Assembly (NCBI RefSeq): GCF_000348985.1
Contig: NC_035934.1
Location: forward strand, 434,001-498,000
Direction: 5' to 3'
DNA from: Huiozyma naganishii CBS 8797
Lineage: Eukaryota > Ascomycota > Saccharomycetes > Saccharomycetales > Saccharomycetaceae
DNA: 64,000 bases
The translations under genes and the position numbers were made by a program. Shown in pieces: positions 47,253-56,274 of this stretch. Each line of letters opens with the position of its first letter. Position 1 is the stretch's first letter. The notes beneath the pieces are model-generated. The model had not been told where the DNA came from, did not search any database, and saw only the letters and a program-made list of their open reading frames with translations.

Positions 47253-48254
47253 ATGCTGCACTGTTTGCATCTATGGGGGGTCGATGGACGTCCTAGTCTC
47301 GTTTCTCCTGAAAGTCTGGCACTTTTTTGGTACCTGGGCGATGAGCTCGCGGGGGTCCCCGCAAGGCAGCGGTCTGACTGGGAGCTAGTGTTCTCTAACA
47401 ACACTAGCTTGTCCCCGACTGGGGTGCTGCCCTTACTGTGCCTGATAGAGGATGATTTGGAGGACGGTAGACGTAAAGTGATGAGGAATATTTGCGGGTA
47501 CGGCGACATTGTACAGTACATTATCAACGAGGTCCAATGCCGGAACACTGGGTTGCTCGATCTGGCTGCTGGGGTACACTACTTGAAAAGGGAGCTTGGG
47601 CTTCTCACACTGTACCAGATGTACTTGAACAGAGACAACTACGTGCAGTTTACTAGGAAGCAGTTTTCAAAGCTACTATATTGGCCAATGTGGTATAACG
47701 CTCCGATACAGACTAGGGCGAAAGTCAAGAGGCAATGCGAGGAACGGTTGGCATTGGAGTTTCTGCCCCTTGACGAGGACGATCTTGAGGACACACCGTC
47801 CGAGTTGCAGGGGGCAATGGAGCAACCTGAGCAGTTGACGCAATCGAAGACGTTTAGACTCAAACAATCTCAAAATATGAGAAGGAAAGAGGAGCTATCA
47901 GCCAAGAAGTTAGAGTTACAATTTTTCCACAAATTGATTGAAGTATTGCACCACTCGCAGGTGCTAGAGGATGAGTTACACACCGATTTTGAGTTTGCAT
48001 ACACGAATTTATTGCAGGCCTACGTGTACGTCTTGGTAAATCTACCAGATGGTGATAGCACGAGGGCTCGTATTGAAAGAGAGTTTGGATCAGAGTATTT
48101 GCAGGGAATAGAGCACGCCATAGATTTGAAGAACAACGGCGCCGGTCTCCTAAAGATACGAGAAGCTCAATTCCAGGAACAGGGCAATATAATCATGTCA
48201 GTATACCACAAGGCCAGACAAACGGCTCAGTACTTATCGGGTGAAGCATGGTAA
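47253..48254 (+). CDS. SAM37: Sam37, SAM complex subunit (metaxin family)
   Basis: Sam37 stabilises the SAM complex in the mitochondrial outer membrane for beta-barrel assembly and couples it to TOM. The 333-residue product begins MLHCLHLWGVDGRPSLVSPESLAL, like S. cerevisiae Sam37 (327 residues, YMR060C), with an N-terminal thioredoxin/GST-like region (HYLKRELGLLTLYQMYLNRDNY) and a C-terminal helical GST-C-like region. The start is the ATG at 47253. It is divergent from RNA14 by 211 bp. The next S. cerevisiae gene, SEN15, is absent from this position. Confidence 0.9.
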   Translation: MLHCLHLWGVDGRPSLVSPESLALFWYLGDELAGVPARQRSDWELVFSNNTSLSPTGVLPLLCLIEDDLEDGRRKVMRNICGYGDIVQYIINEVQCRNTGLLDLAAGVHYLKRELGLLTLYQMYLNRDNYVQFTRKQFSKLLYWPMWYNAPIQTRAKVKRQCEERLALEFLPLDEDDLEDTPSELQGAMEQPEQLTQSKTFRLKQSQNMRRKEELSAKKLELQFFHKLIEVLHHSQVLEDELHTDFEFAYTNLLQAYVYVLVNLPDGDSTRARIEREFGSEYLQGIEHAIDLKNNGAGLLKIREAQFQEQGNIIMSVYHKARQTAQYLSGEAW

Positions 48255-48372
48255 GGACTCCTTGAAAGAGAGAGCGCCTGCAACGCGATGTATTACTAAA
48301 TTATGTTCACTCACTATATACAATGTACATAAAGGAGAAATTTGAAGGGGAATCCTCGACTTGTCAAAGCTT

Positions 48373-50346
48373 TCAAAAGATATTCTTGAACTTGCCCAAA
48401 AGTTTACTCTTTTGAGCCTCGCTCTTCTCTAGCATCTCATCAATTTGCTTCGCTTCAAACTCCTCATCCAACTCCTGAGCGCTGGTGTTCTTGTCATCAG
48501 GCGAGACCGTGGGGGCGCCACCTGACATGATGTTGAACGCAACATTGTCCAAACTCTTCACATCCAGTAACCCGTAGATGGCAATAGTCACCAACCCTAA
48601 CGTACCAGCGAAACAGGAGAAGGTCATTGCGATGATACCCTTCTTTGTGAACCCAGTGGGGATTGAATCCAATTGCACATGCTCACCGGTCAAATCCAAG
48701 AAGTTATCTGTGTTACCAGCTGCGTTACCCTTGATCAGTGTACTGCTGTTGGCGCACACGGATAAATGGTTTGCCGTGATCGCTTGGGAACTTGAAGCCT
48801 GTATGGACGCCGGGTCCTCGACTAGCACGATGGCCAAACCTTGCAGCAAATGCCACTCGATGTGACAATGGAAGAACCAGACACCCGGGTTATCCGCTTT
48901 GAACCTGATGACAAGGTTAGACTGTGGTCTCAAGTAGATTGTGTCTCTTATCATAGGGTACTCTGGGAATGGTGCATGGTCGTCCGGGTCGTACGACACG
49001 GGTTTCAAGCCTAGAGCGTCGTCGTACTCGACGTCTCTGATCAAGGCTTGGAAAACGTGGCCGTGCAGATGGAACGGATGGTTACCTGTATCCTGGTTGT
49101 TGAGGACTAGTTCGACGATTTCGTCCTTCTTGAGGACAAAAGTGTTCGTGTTGGACCCGTAGATGGTCACGTCATCCGCTTGGTCCCCCGCGGACAGCAC
49201 AGTCATTAGTGTGGGGACCTTTGGCGCCGTGTACGTGATGTTGTTAAAGAACGCGTAGTTCTTCCCGTCCATCAGGTTGTCCATCACTACGTCCAATGTG
49301 ATTCTGTGGTCTGGCTCACCTAGGGCCTCCTCTTTGTGTAGTGGGGTCAAGTAGAAATCGTCTAGGAAGTCGAGTTCATCGACGACGTCCTGTTCTGGCT
49401 TAGGTAGCGAATCGTTGTACATCATGAACGAAGTCGAGTTCAATTCTAGTTCCTTGGGGATCACATCGAGCATGGTTTCGTCGAACTTCTGCATGATAGC
49501 GAAGTTCTGGTTCGTGTCGTTCTTTGTGTGGATCAACACGGAGTACCGCTGCGCAACGGTCACGTACAGCATATTTGTCGTGTTTGGTTGCGTGTAGACA
49601 CCGTCGATCTGCACGACTGTCATGTCGTGGTCCTCGATCCAGAAGTACTGCGAGACGAACCCACCGATGTTGCAGATCCGCAGCAAGTACGTAGTATCAG
49701 GTTTAACGTCCCAAGTAAGGTTCCTCGTGTTGTTCAGGATCAAGTTTCTAGGGATTGGTTCCGCCCCCGTAGGGTTGTACAAGTTTAGGAACGCTTTGCT
49801 CAAGTCCGTGACGGTCTCCGTGTACCAGTCCCCGATGGAGAGCACGACCTCCTCGTCGTACTCGTACGGGTAGTCCTTGTTGTTCTCCCCATCATTGATG
49901 ATGAACAGACCGCGCATCCCGTCCTCGTACTGACCCGCCGTGTGCGAGTGGTACCAGTAAGTCCCAACTTGGTCCGCCACGGTGAAGTTGTACAGGATCG
50001 TGTCCCCTGGGACCAGGGGACAGTTCGTGACCATGGGTGGGCCGTCCATCTGCCCGCTGTCCCTTTGGAACAGCCCGTGGAAGTGCAGCGATGTTGTCGA
50101 GTCGTTCATACCGTTGGTCAAGTACACCTCGACCTGGTCGCCCTTGTCGACACGGATATCCGGCCAAGGCCACTGGCCATTGCAAGTGATCACGGGCCGG
50201 ACACCAACACCGTCGACGTCCTGCGACCCCCACGCAGCGGTCCATTCGAACCGATGAGTCTTAGCCCAGGCAACTCCGGACAGACACAGTAGCAGAAGCA
50301 CAGACAGCATTCTCCTGGAGGCAGCAGCAGCAGCAATCGTAACCAT
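48373..50346 (-). CDS. FET3: Fet3, multicopper ferroxidase of high-affinity iron uptake
   Basis: Plasma-membrane ferroxidase that oxidises Fe2+ for the Ftr1 permease. The 657-residue product has a signal peptide (MLSVLLLLCLSGVAWA, preceded by a short basic/Ala-rich extension), three cupredoxin domains with copper motifs LHFHG, WYHSH, HPFHLHGH and HCHIEWH, many N-glycosylation sites, and a C-terminal transmembrane helix (GIIAMTFSCFAGTLGLVTIAIYGLL) with a cytosolic tail. The Glu in NPTGAEPIP, an iron-specificity residue of Fet3, is conserved. S. cerevisiae Fet3 (YMR058W) has 636 residues. I chose the ATG at 50346; an in-frame ATG 12 codons later also fits. FTR1 is not adjacent. Confidence 0.95.
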   Translation of the reverse strand: MVTIAAAAASRRMLSVLLLLCLSGVAWAKTHRFEWTAAWGSQDVDGVGVRPVITCNGQWPWPDIRVDKGDQVEVYLTNGMNDSTTSLHFHGLFQRDSGQMDGPPMVTNCPLVPGDTILYNFTVADQVGTYWYHSHTAGQYEDGMRGLFIINDGENNKDYPYEYDEEVVLSIGDWYTETVTDLSKAFLNLYNPTGAEPIPRNLILNNTRNLTWDVKPDTTYLLRICNIGGFVSQYFWIEDHDMTVVQIDGVYTQPNTTNMLYVTVAQRYSVLIHTKNDTNQNFAIMQKFDETMLDVIPKELELNSTSFMMYNDSLPKPEQDVVDELDFLDDFYLTPLHKEEALGEPDHRITLDVVMDNLMDGKNYAFFNNITYTAPKVPTLMTVLSAGDQADDVTIYGSNTNTFVLKKDEIVELVLNNQDTGNHPFHLHGHVFQALIRDVEYDDALGLKPVSYDPDDHAPFPEYPMIRDTIYLRPQSNLVIRFKADNPGVWFFHCHIEWHLLQGLAIVLVEDPASIQASSSQAITANHLSVCANSSTLIKGNAAGNTDNFLDLTGEHVQLDSIPTGFTKKGIIAMTFSCFAGTLGLVTIAIYGLLDVKSLDNVAFNIMSGGAPTVSPDDKNTSAQELDEEFEAKQIDEMLEKSEAQKSKLLGKFKNIF

Positions 50347-50537
50347 TGTCAATGGAGCAGTTGTAGAGATCTGATTGACAAGTCATGGCTCACACACCTC
50401 GGGACCCCATCGGGCTCTCCTTATATACCGAGTCGTGGTCACCGTCTCATCGCAGCGGTCTACTGGGCCCCATACGAGCGGGCGACAGGGTGCTGTTTGG
50501 GCTCTCTCCTCGGTCTTCACGAGCAACGCCAGTTCGA

Positions 50538-50544
50538 GGGTGCA
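50538..50544 (-). promoter_or_regulatory. Aft1/2-type site (TGCACCC core)
   Basis: GGGTGCA on the plus strand, about 195 bp upstream of FET3. The core matches TGCACCC; the flanking base is non-optimal. Confidence 0.5.
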
Positions 50545-50587
50545 CATCGCATGGTCGCTGTCCCAGAGGGCACCTGCTTTCTGCAAC

Positions 50588-50595
50588 TGCACCCG
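50588..50595 (+). promoter_or_regulatory. Aft1/2-type site (TGCACCCG)
   Basis: Full match to YRCACCCR, about 245 bp upstream of FET3, consistent with iron-starvation induction of this ferroxidase. Confidence 0.6.
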
Positions 50596-50919
50596 GAAAC
50601 TCGACGTCTGGGGCTTATCGCTGCATCGGTTGTCGTTGTTCGGAGAGCGCCGTTCGTTCGCCGGTTGCGTCTGTTGCTGTTCAACAGACGTGTTTGTGGT
50701 TCGTGAGTTGTGGATTGCAGTTTGCAGTTCTCGTTCGCGATGGTCGTTGTCTTCACCGTTGTCTTAAAGGGTCCCTGTGTGTCCCCTGAGGGATCGGAGG
50801 GGAGCCGGAGCGGGGAGGGCTGCGTAGTCGTAGATGCCGTTTATAACTGCTGCACGAGTGGTGGTAGCGGAGGACCCGCGGAGGAGTTCTTGCTTGTAGT
50901 AAGAGGAGAAGGCACGTAG

Positions 50920-51867
50920 ATGATGAACGACTCCACGACCAAGGCCAACTCCAAGTCCAGCTTTACTGTAGACTTCCTGATGGGGGGTGTCTCTGCCGCG
51001 GTGGCCAAGACCGCCGCGGCACCGATCGAGCGGGTGAAACTGCTGATGCAGAACCAAGATGAGATGCTCAAGCAGGGGACCCTCGACACACGGTATAATG
51101 GCATCGGGGACTGTTTCAAGAGAACTGCACAGCAGGAAGGGATCGTCTCCTTCTGGAGGGGCAACACGGCAAACGTCATACGGTACTTCCCGACGCAGGC
51201 GCTCAACTTCGCCTTCAAAGACAAGATCAAGGCGTACTTCGGGTACCGCAGGGAACCCGACGGGTACACCAAGTGGTTCTTGGGGAACCTGCTCTCCGGC
51301 GGTGCCGCCGGGGGGCTCTCACTCGTGTTCGTGTACTCGTTGGACTACGCAAGGACAAGACTCGCCGCAGATGCAAGGGCTGCTGCATCAGGTACTGGAG
51401 GCGCACAGAGAAGACAGTTCAATGGACTCGCGGATGTCTACAAGAAGACTCTGAGGTCAGACGGTATTCTCGGGCTGTACCGCGGGTTCGCACCGAGCGT
51501 CCTTGGCATAGTAGTGTACCGCGGGCTGTACTTCGGTCTCTACGACTCCCTCAAACCGGTAGTCCTCACAGACGCCTGGCAGAGATCGTTGCTCGCGTCC
51601 TTCCTGCTCGGGTGGGTCGTCACCATCAGCGCATCCACATGTTCATACCCTCTTGACACAGTCAGACGCAGAATGATGATGACCTCGGGACAGGCAGTGA
51701 AGTACAACGGCGCAATGGACTGCATGCGCAAGATCGTCCGCCAAGAGGGAGCAACGTCTCTCTTCAAGGGCTGTGGTGCCAATATCTTCAGAAGCGTCGC
51801 CGCAGCGGGGGTAATATCAATATACGACCAGTTGCAACTGATCATGTTCGGTAAACAGTTCAAGTAG
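50920..51867 (+). CDS. AAC1: Mitochondrial ADP/ATP carrier
   Basis: Exchanges cytosolic ADP for matrix ATP across the mitochondrial inner membrane. The 315-residue product has three carrier repeats with PxD/ExxR motifs ([41 protein letters not shown]), including the RRRMMM signature of ADP/ATP carriers. The position between FET3 and BUB2 matches AAC1 (YMR056C), so I use that symbol; sequence alone would allow the AAC2/AAC3 paralogs. Two ATGs are adjacent at 50920 and 50923; the first is used. Confidence 0.96.
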   Translation: MMNDSTTKANSKSSFTVDFLMGGVSAAVAKTAAAPIERVKLLMQNQDEMLKQGTLDTRYNGIGDCFKRTAQQEGIVSFWRGNTANVIRYFPTQALNFAFKDKIKAYFGYRREPDGYTKWFLGNLLSGGAAGGLSLVFVYSLDYARTRLAADARAAASGTGGAQRRQFNGLADVYKKTLRSDGILGLYRGFAPSVLGIVVYRGLYFGLYDSLKPVVLTDAWQRSLLASFLLGWVVTISASTCSYPLDTVRRRMMMTSGQAVKYNGAMDCMRKIVRQEGATSLFKGCGANIFRSVAAAGVISIYDQLQLIMFGKQFK

Positions 51868-52019
51868 AAGTCGTCACACGCCCCCCCCTGCAAGTTAGCT
51901 ATTATATGTGCATGTACGTATGTGCAACGGTTTGTATTAATTGTAAACAAAACTAACGAACAGTTGCTCAAGGCATCTGATACAAAGAGACAGAGTGCTG
52001 CAGTGCGCCTCCCCACTCA

Positions 52020-52937
52020 ATGTCCAATATCTCCCAGTTTATCACAAACCCGCCACTTTTGGTGCAGTCGTCGCTCTCGCAGCTGCGATACATGGTTCTT
52101 AGCGAGGGTCTCCCGACAGAGTTAGGGAAGAACCAACTCAGATTGCGGTGCTACGTCTGGTCAATCCTGTCCAGAACATCAATGGAAAACGCCACAACGA
52201 CGTATTTGCAACTAGTGTCCCTGGGGCCTCCCAATGCCGCGGTTTTTGACAAGATCAAGAACGACACGGGGAGAACTTTCCAGACGGACCTCACTTTCAA
52301 GAAAAGAGTCTCAGAGGACGCACTGATACGATGTCTCTCCTGCTTCGCTTGGCAGACACAACAGTTACAACCGAGTCTACATATTGAAGTGAGCACGTAC
52401 GTGCAGGGAATGAACGTGTTGCTGGCACCGCTGGTGTACTCCTGCCCCACAGAACCAATGGCGTTCCAGTTGTTTCAAACTTTGTGCTATAATATTATAC
52501 CAACGTACATCACCTCAAATCTGATAGGTGTGAGGAACGGCGCCAAACTGTTAGAGATATGTCTCAAGTTGATAGACCCCAAATTGAGTAAATTCTTTAC
52601 TGATAATCTGCTCACGGGGGAAATATACGGGATGTCGTCGATACTGACACTGTCCAGCTGCAACAAGCCATTGGACCAAGTGTGCAAACTGTGGGATTTC
52701 ATGTTCGCTTACGGGTTCCATATGAACATTCTCTTTGTCGTTGCGATGCTAGTCAAAATAAGAGGGAAAATATTGAAATCCGACTCACCAATGAATTTGT
52801 TGAAGAACTTACCGCCCTTTGACGCTGATGATATCATACGACTGGGGGTAGGATTTCTCCCGAAAATACCTTCTAACATCTATAAAATGTTGGTCGATCA
52901 CTTGACCAACCCAAGCCTGTGCATCGGTAAACCATGA
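52020..52937 (+). CDS. BUB2: Bub2, GAP subunit of the mitotic exit/spindle position checkpoint
   Basis: With Bfa1, Bub2 is the GTPase-activating protein for Tem1 at the spindle pole body and blocks mitotic exit until the spindle is positioned. The 305-residue TBC-domain product (S. cerevisiae Bub2, 306, YMR055C) has the arginine finger Arg85 in KIKNDTGRTF and the glutamine finger Gln129 in YVQGMN. The start is the ATG at 52020, 152 bp after AAC1. Confidence 0.96.
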   Translation: MSNISQFITNPPLLVQSSLSQLRYMVLSEGLPTELGKNQLRLRCYVWSILSRTSMENATTTYLQLVSLGPPNAAVFDKIKNDTGRTFQTDLTFKKRVSEDALIRCLSCFAWQTQQLQPSLHIEVSTYVQGMNVLLAPLVYSCPTEPMAFQLFQTLCYNIIPTYITSNLIGVRNGAKLLEICLKLIDPKLSKFFTDNLLTGEIYGMSSILTLSSCNKPLDQVCKLWDFMFAYGFHMNILFVVAMLVKIRGKILKSDSPMNLLKNLPPFDADDIIRLGVGFLPKIPSNIYKMLVDHLTNPSLCIGKP

Positions 52938-53061
52938 ATAACATGGTTCCAACCACTTTTCATCTCCTGTTTAGAGAAGAGGGGAAAGAATACATGATTA
53001 AAGTATATTAAATTATATATGTTCGTTGACGTCCCAATTCAAGTAAGTTCTTGAAATAGTA

Positions 53062-55704
53062 TCATTCGCCTCCTTCTGCCAGAGTCTTGAAAGCGAAGGG
53101 CTCGTATGCGTAGCCCTCACCCTCGAAATACTTGGACATGGCCTCCACCCAATGTAGACGGAGCGCGTGCAACATCGCCGAGGTACCCTCCATACAAACT
53201 AGAATGCAAACGGTCAAAATGAACCACATACCGAATAGGAACACAACTTTGGCGACTGCCAATGGGGACCCCGGGTTGCTTGACGAGAAAGCGTTTTGGA
53301 TCGTCATTGCCCATAGAACGGTGGACAACTGTGCATGCGCTAAAGATAGAGCCCATAAACGCAAGTAAGACGCCGTGTGGGAAATACAATTCAAACAAAA
53401 CTCAATGGTGTGAATTACTTGGTGAATCATAACATCACCGAAGTTAAACTCCGTTGATTCGCCGTTTTCTGAATTTTCAAAGTCTGTAATCACCATCGTA
53501 CCTTCCATGTCCGTAGAGTCCCTCTGCGTGTCCAGTAAGGCTTCACTAGCCTGCTGCTCGTGGATGCTTTGGTAACCTCTCCCTGTGGCCTTGTTGTTCA
53601 TCCGTCTCAAAACCAAAGGCTTGTATAGCAGAAGCCATGGGACACTTATTAGCGCCACCAGCAACAAAAACTTTTGCAGCAACGCCTGGTGAGGATACAG
53701 CTCATAATCTATCTTCCCTGGTGCCAGAAACATGTTGATTAGCATATTCAGTAGTCCCGGAGCGGGTTTCCCATCTTTGTTCCAGTCTTTTGACCACTTA
53801 AATATAATAGCCCAAGACAGGTAACCGAAAATCGATTGCATGAAGAGCAAACTCGGTATGAAGTTCCCAATAATCTCCACCATCGATCTCTTATTTCTAT
53901 AATTAACGTAAGAAAACATCAGGGAGTAAGTCATATGTGCAAAACCCATCAAAATAGATAGCTTCATTTTGTAGGAGTTTGAAAAAATTAGCCCGTTTTC
54001 AGTACCATGCCACGCAAAGTCCAAACCTAACGGATAGACGGAAGTTTTCTGCGCCTCAATACTCTCACCCGCTTTGAACCCAGAGGGCCATTCCCAACCG
54101 GACTTGAAAAGGTTCATCGATTTGGAAAAAATATCGTTGTATAATATCCCCGTGTAAATTGAAAATGCTCCCATTAACACCAGAACATATCTTCCGGTGT
54201 AAGCCATATCAAAAATCTCGTCTCTTTTCATTCTATCAAAGGTCCTTTCCCTAAGGATCATGTAAAGGGCAACGGCAAAAAGGATGAATCCATGGCCGGC
54301 GTCACCAAACATGATGGCAAACATGAAGGGGAATGTGACGATCGTTGCCAGACCTGGATTGATCTCCTGGTATGTGGCTATCCCATAGGCGTCAACAATT
54401 GACTGAAAAGCGGATGTGAATTTGTTTGTACGATGGAAGGTTGGAGGTGATTTGTTCGTGTGAATAACAGTGACAACTGCACTTGACTCAGAGCCTAGGA
54501 CTTCCATAAAATCCTTGAGTGAGGTTGAAAAGTCTAGTAGGTCACTCGTGGGGATCCAGCCTTCTGCAACCAGACCTTGTGCTTCAGCTCTAAACAGATT
54601 CAACGTGGAGTATATTGCCTTTTCTCGTTTCACTATAGCGTCCCACATTGAAAACTGGTCGTTCACCACCAATAGTTCGGTATGTAGCGCTTGCTCTGTC
54701 GTCATTGATACTTGTTCCAAATCAGAAATTTGGTCGTTTAAAGTTTTGAGAAACTCAGATTGATTTTTGTCGAGGGGTACCACTACACCGTTTAATGATT
54801 CTACCACCTTCTTCACTTTAGTAAGTAACGTTTCACCATGTGTAAATATTAGGAAACAATCCTTTTCGACTAGCTCGTTATTTTCCAGCAAAGGTTGTTC
54901 AATGGGGAAGTTTTGGAAATATATGTTACCACGTAGTAATCTGAAAAGAATTCTATTCAAGACATCAACTTTGTCTCTTCTGATGGAGCCCACAGTCATA
55001 AACTGATTATGAAGACCTTGTTCCAATAGGTCGAATTCTGCATGCTCGTGATGAGGGATAGTTGGGTTTTCGTTACGTAGCGAATTGCTATCGGGTTCTG
55101 TCGTGGGATCATCAAAGGAAAACTCCTCGCTCAAATGATCACTAGCTTGTCCCAGGTTGTCAAAGCTGAAATCATCCGCATCCAATCCGTGCTGTTCAGT
55201 GTAATCCCGCGATATCCTTCCGACGAATCCTGGATTGACCTCCATGAACCGGGAGCATTTGAACATAACGTATCTTGTTTCGATGAGACCATTTAGCCTT
55301 ACTTGTAAATCTTTCAAAGAATGATCCAATTGTTTCACTCTGTTCTCCACAATATCAATGTCCCCCAGTATCTCATTGATAGAATCCAAAGAATGCGTTT
55401 CTAAATTTCTTATTAGTACATCGTTTTGGGTATACGTTCCGTCGTTTAGATGCCAATTGTTAACCTCAGAGTGCTGGTCCATGGTCTCTCGCAAATATTG
55501 GAGAGACCGCATCATCACTTCTAACTTTCTCAATTGATTGACGTAGCCTCTTTGGAATTCAGTAACGTCCGAATTCAAGTCTCTCACCATCAAAAGACCC
55601 AAATTGCCCAGAAGACATACCACTTCCCGTGAAGTTTCCCGTGGAATATACAACTGGACGTAAGTCATGGCCGCTGAGCGGTAGATAGCCTCTTCTTTGA
55701 CCAT
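53062..55704 (-). CDS. STV1: V-ATPase V0 subunit a (Stv1/Vph1 family)
   Basis: Proton-channel a subunit of the V-ATPase. The 880-residue product has a cytosolic N-terminal half with coiled-coil arms and a C-terminal membrane half with about eight helices, including the essential TASYLRLWALSLAHAQLS motif with the proton-translocating Arg. The position after BUB2 matches STV1 (YMR054W, 890 residues, Golgi/endosome), although VPH1 (vacuole) is the paralog. I do not see the W-K-Y Golgi-retrieval motif of S. cerevisiae Stv1 in the N-terminal 100 residues, so localisation is open. The start is the ATG at 55704. Confidence 0.9.
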   Translation of the reverse strand: MVKEEAIYRSAAMTYVQLYIPRETSREVVCLLGNLGLLMVRDLNSDVTEFQRGYVNQLRKLEVMMRSLQYLRETMDQHSEVNNWHLNDGTYTQNDVLIRNLETHSLDSINEILGDIDIVENRVKQLDHSLKDLQVRLNGLIETRYVMFKCSRFMEVNPGFVGRISRDYTEQHGLDADDFSFDNLGQASDHLSEEFSFDDPTTEPDSNSLRNENPTIPHHEHAEFDLLEQGLHNQFMTVGSIRRDKVDVLNRILFRLLRGNIYFQNFPIEQPLLENNELVEKDCFLIFTHGETLLTKVKKVVESLNGVVVPLDKNQSEFLKTLNDQISDLEQVSMTTEQALHTELLVVNDQFSMWDAIVKREKAIYSTLNLFRAEAQGLVAEGWIPTSDLLDFSTSLKDFMEVLGSESSAVVTVIHTNKSPPTFHRTNKFTSAFQSIVDAYGIATYQEINPGLATIVTFPFMFAIMFGDAGHGFILFAVALYMILRERTFDRMKRDEIFDMAYTGRYVLVLMGAFSIYTGILYNDIFSKSMNLFKSGWEWPSGFKAGESIEAQKTSVYPLGLDFAWHGTENGLIFSNSYKMKLSILMGFAHMTYSLMFSYVNYRNKRSMVEIIGNFIPSLLFMQSIFGYLSWAIIFKWSKDWNKDGKPAPGLLNMLINMFLAPGKIDYELYPHQALLQKFLLLVALISVPWLLLYKPLVLRRMNNKATGRGYQSIHEQQASEALLDTQRDSTDMEGTMVITDFENSENGESTEFNFGDVMIHQVIHTIEFCLNCISHTASYLRLWALSLAHAQLSTVLWAMTIQNAFSSSNPGSPLAVAKVVFLFGMWFILTVCILVCMEGTSAMLHALRLHWVEAMSKYFEGEGYAYEPFAFKTLAEGGE

Positions 55705-56274
55705 GGTTGGTTAGAAATGAGACTTCAACTGGGTGCAAAAAATAATGATAATGAAATGCTAGGGATTGTCACTATTTCAAAGACCTCTGAATGCTTCCTC
55801 AGCAAGTAAACCAAACACACAAGCTAATATGACCTCTCGAGCAAAGCAGTGTGCCACCTTTCTGCGTTGCCAAAGTAATTTAACCTAATTCAAGGACTTA
55901 CCTCACACTATATATATAAGTTTAACCAATTTTTGTATCGAGGTTGAAGTTCATCTTTTCCTGAAAATAAAATAAAACAAAGGAACCCTGAAATAATGTA
56001 TAGAAAGGGAAACGTAGCCTCTTCGTTTAGAGTGATGTTGCTCAGAAATAACGCCATTTCTGCTGCTGCAGAGCCCTTAGGGTCCTTTCTCCATTGTTAA
56101 CGTGGCCGACGGTACCTTGAGGACGGCGGAGTATGTCACTCAGTGGCAGTTTATCTGATACAGCAAACAATGACATTTTTTTTGCATAATACGAAGGATC
56201 ACAAAAAAGGATACACACAGCAAATGGTTGACACTGTCCATGCCCCTAGCGGGTAACAAATTGGTGGTGGACTT
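55705..56274. other. Spacer between STV1 promoter and YKU70 3' end
   Basis: This region of 570 bp contains a TATA-like AT stretch (about 55908-55918). A 34-codon ATG frame at 55996-56100 has a presequence-like composition, but nothing supports it as a gene. There is a T-run at 56178. No RNA gene is recognised. Confidence 0.5.

Larger units (their letters stand above)
50347..50919. promoter_or_regulatory. Divergent FET3/AAC1 promoter region
   Basis: This region of 573 bp holds two Aft1/2-type TGCACCC cores (described separately) and a FET3 TATA (minus-strand TATATAAG near 50415-50423). Long frames here on both strands are not supported as genes. Confidence 0.6.

Noticed and set aside
55996..56100. 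34-codon ATG frame with presequence-like composition
   Set aside because: Too short, no conserved feature, and no evidence for transcription.
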